Part shown: one piece after another, positions 62,485-64,000 of the stretch
How the letters are laid out: each line of letters opens with the position of its first letter
How positions within the stretch are numbered: position 1 is the first letter of the stretch
DNA from: Devosia indica
GTDB taxonomy: Bacteria > Pseudomonadota > Alphaproteobacteria > Rhizobiales > Devosiaceae
DNA length: 64,000 nt
Assembly (NCBI RefSeq): GCF_003056405.1
Contig: NZ_PYVZ01000014.1
Span: forward strand, 1-64,000
Direction of reading: 5' to 3'
Translations under genes and position numbers: made by a program
The notes under the pieces: model-generated
Seen by the model: only the letters and a program-made list of their open reading frames with translations
Told to the model about the DNA's origin: nothing
Database searches by the model: none

Positions 62485-63542
62485 TCGCCTTCTCCTTCCG
62501 TTGCGAGGCCGGCACCCGACGCGAGCGCGTCAAGATCCTGCCGCGCGGAGGCCATTGGATAGGCCAACACAGCGGCGTCGTAGGATCGTTGAGCGCTCGC
62601 TGGATCGTTCAATACGAGATACGACCTGACCAACTGCGTCCACTCCTCCACGCTGCCCCCATCGGCGAACAACCTTGCTTGCAGCCCTTCGACCATGCCG
62701 GAAATCATCTCGGTCTCGTCGATCAGCGTTGCATCGCCACCTCCCCGGGCCACGGCGAGCCCCTGTCGAGCGGCTTCCAGCCAGGGTTCATCTCCGACTG
62801 CCATTTCCATCGCTTGTTGCCAAAGCTGTATCGCTTCGTCTTTCTCACCGGCACGCGTCAGCTCCGATGCGAGATAGAGCCTGGACCGAATGTGGGTCTC
62901 GTCCGACGTGGCGGCGGAGCGCAAGAGTTCCAAGGCTTCCGCGCGGGCAGCGTCGCTACCAAGGAATAGAAGAGCCTCCGCCAGATCCGTCTGCCCATCG
63001 GGCGTTGCAGGCCCTATCTCCAGTGCCGTGCGATATACCTCCGCAGCTTGCTCGAATGCACCCATTTCCATTCTCAGGGTCGCAAGTGCACGCCATCCGT
63101 CCGCATCATCGGGATCACGAAGTAGGTGGGACTCGATGCGCTTCGCTAGGCTCTCATAGCCTGTCGCCTCCGTTCGTTCGGCCAGGGGCTGTCTGGGCAA
63201 ATGAGGGCTTCCGTGGGTCGCGTAGCCCCCGACAGTCAAACCAAGGATCAGCAGTGCACCTGTCACCATCATCCCCAGCCCGAAGGACTGTTTCGGTGAG
63301 GTCTGGACTTCGCGCCGAGCCCGGAGCACTTCACGAGCGAGTTCCGCTTTTGCGACTTCCGCTTCATTGACCGACAGCTTTCCTGAAACTGTGTCGGCCT
63401 CTATCTCCGTGAGCACATCCCGGAAAGGCGCTGTTGGCCCATCTTCAGGTGTCACGTCGCCCGAGGCGTTCCAGTAGGACTGCAGCAACCAGCCCAGGAC
63501 CAACAGCGCTCCCACCAGCGCCACTAACCAAACCGAAATCAT
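62481..63542 (-). CDS. ccmI: Cytochrome c maturation protein CcmI (apocytochrome chaperone)
   Basis: Protein of 353 residues with two N-terminal membrane helices (about 4-22 and 90-110) around a cytoplasmic loop (AREVLRARREV), and a periplasmic TPR domain (DPDDADGWRALATLRMEMGAFEQAAEVYRTALEIGP). It binds apocytochromes c for haem attachment. It is first in ccmI-ccmE-ccmF and divergent from napE. Start at 63542 is the first ATG of a frame with good family fit. Confidence 0.92.
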   Translation of the reverse strand: MISVWLVALVGALLVLGWLLQSYWNASGDVTPEDGPTAPFRDVLTEIEADTVSGKLSVNEAEVAKAELAREVLRARREVQTSPKQSFGLGMMVTGALLILGLTVGGYATHGSPHLPRQPLAERTEATGYESLAKRIESHLLRDPDDADGWRALATLRMEMGAFEQAAEVYRTALEIGPATPDGQTDLAEALLFLGSDAARAEALELLRSAATSDETHIRSRLYLASELTRAGEKDEAIQLWQQAMEMAVGDEPWLEAARQGLAVARGGGDATLIDETEMISGMVEGLQARLFADGGSVEEWTQLVRSYLVLNDPASAQRSYDAAVLAYPMASARQDLDALASGAGLATEGEGE

Positions 63543-63786
63543 GCGAAGTATTTGCTGATTAGGATGATCATGTTTTTGAGTCCGCGACTATTCTCGCAGC
63601 GAAATTGATCATCGACTTAGCAACAAGATCAATGGGCATCTCTGCGAAAGCGCAAATTTCCATGACGGAAAGACGACCATCTTTCTTGTCACGATCACAA
63701 TATCGGCAAATTCTGGGTTGACCATCAAGATGGCGACTCTAAGCTCTTCGAGAGTTTGGGCGGATGAAGATCGGGCTGGTTGAGGC

Positions 63787-63981
63787 ATGACCGAACATCC
63801 TGAAGTAGGCGTCACGACGCCAGCGCCATCAAGGCGGCGCTCAGAAATCATCGCATTCCTGGTGCTGGCCTTCGGCATCTGGCCGATCGTTGCTGTCGGC
63901 TTCGTCGGCAGCTATGGCCTGGTTGTTTGGATCTGGCAGATGATCTTCGGCCCACCCGGTCCACCTACGGGGGGTCATTGA
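63787..63981 (+). CDS. napE: NapE, small membrane protein of periplasmic nitrate reductase
   Basis: Protein of 64 residues with one helix (EIIAFLVLAFGIWPIVAVGFVGSYGLVVWIWQMIFGPPGPP), the typical NapE form. It usually opens napE(F)DABC operons, so nitrate reduction to nitrite probably follows outside the window. The 244-base gap to ccmI holds the divergent promoters; I find no perfect TTG-N8-CAA box there. Confidence 0.9.
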   Translation: MTEHPEVGVTTPAPSRRRSEIIAFLVLAFGIWPIVAVGFVGSYGLVVWIWQMIFGPPGPPTGGH

Positions 63982-63983
63982 TC

Positions 63984-64000
63984 ATGGCCAATGACAAAGC
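63984..64000 (+). CDS. Start of the next nap-operon gene (truncated by window end)
   Basis: An ATG 2 bases after the napE stop opens a frame beginning MANDK. Only five complete codons are visible, so napF, napD or another nap gene cannot be told apart. The coupling distance supports operon membership. Confidence 0.5.

Noticed and set aside
63719..63730. TTGACCATCAA as an FNR box for nap
   Set aside because: Spacing is three bases too short for the 14-bp dyad; other near matches in this gap also fail.
63609..63788. Possible 59-codon minus-strand gene between ccmI and napE
   Set aside because: Its ATG would overlap the napE ATG on the other strand; no ribosome site or known family; more likely promoter DNA.

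Overview
The window reads as one contig of a denitrifying alphaproteobacterium, most likely in the Hyphomicrobiales (rhizobia-like). The base composition is GC-rich. It carries a FixL-like haem sensor with FixK and an OmpR-type regulator, cbb3 oxidase genes, Cu-type nitrite reductase with NirV, and NnrR/NnrS/NnrU. The genus cannot be fixed from sequence reading alone.

Layout: 1-2.96 kb holds an IS91-family transposase paired with a tyrosine recombinase. 2.96-4.05 kb is a DUF4037 gene broken by one frameshift. 4.45-12.7 kb is a giant RTX/VCBS-repeat protein with its own type I secretion ABC exporter and HlyD-type adaptor. 12.96-19.0 kb is a single ~2000-residue DUF4011-helicase-nuclease-DUF3320 protein of a type linked to phage defence. 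19.7-26.9 kb is a two-component locus (membrane hybrid histidine kinase, LuxR-type regulator) with a small secreted Cys protein and a three-gene operon led by a secreted ankyrin-repeat protein; the three promoters share one 18-bp dyad motif.

27.3-64 kb is an almost continuous low-oxygen respiration island. It contains hemN; a hybrid FixL / OmpR-type FxkR-like regulator / FixK set with an exact K-box; pseudoazurin, nirK and nirV; two tandem NnrR-type regulators; nnrS; a DUF2249/haem-protein-like/DUF59 operon; ccoNOQP with ccoI and ccoS; hemerythrin-like protein and nnrU; ubiX/ubiD and ubiTUV (oxygen-independent ubiquinone synthesis); a pdxH-like gene; a NitT/TauT-type ABC operon whose ATPase is fused in frame to a truncated NnrS; ccmI-ccmE-ccmF; and the start of a nap operon (napE) at the right edge.

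The genes fit together as a plan. O2 is read by the FixL-like kinase, which feeds FxkR and then FixK; NO/nitrite is read by the NnrR pair. FixK and NnrR-type proteins act at 14-bp TTG-N8-CAA boxes, nine of which are visible, ahead of hemN, pseudoazurin, nirK, nnrS, the DUF2249 operon, ccoN, ubiTUV/ubiDX, the ABC operon and a small Cys-rich protein gene. The products supply haem, quinone, cytochrome c maturation, a high-affinity oxidase and denitrification steps. NO reductase genes (norCB) are not present in the window.
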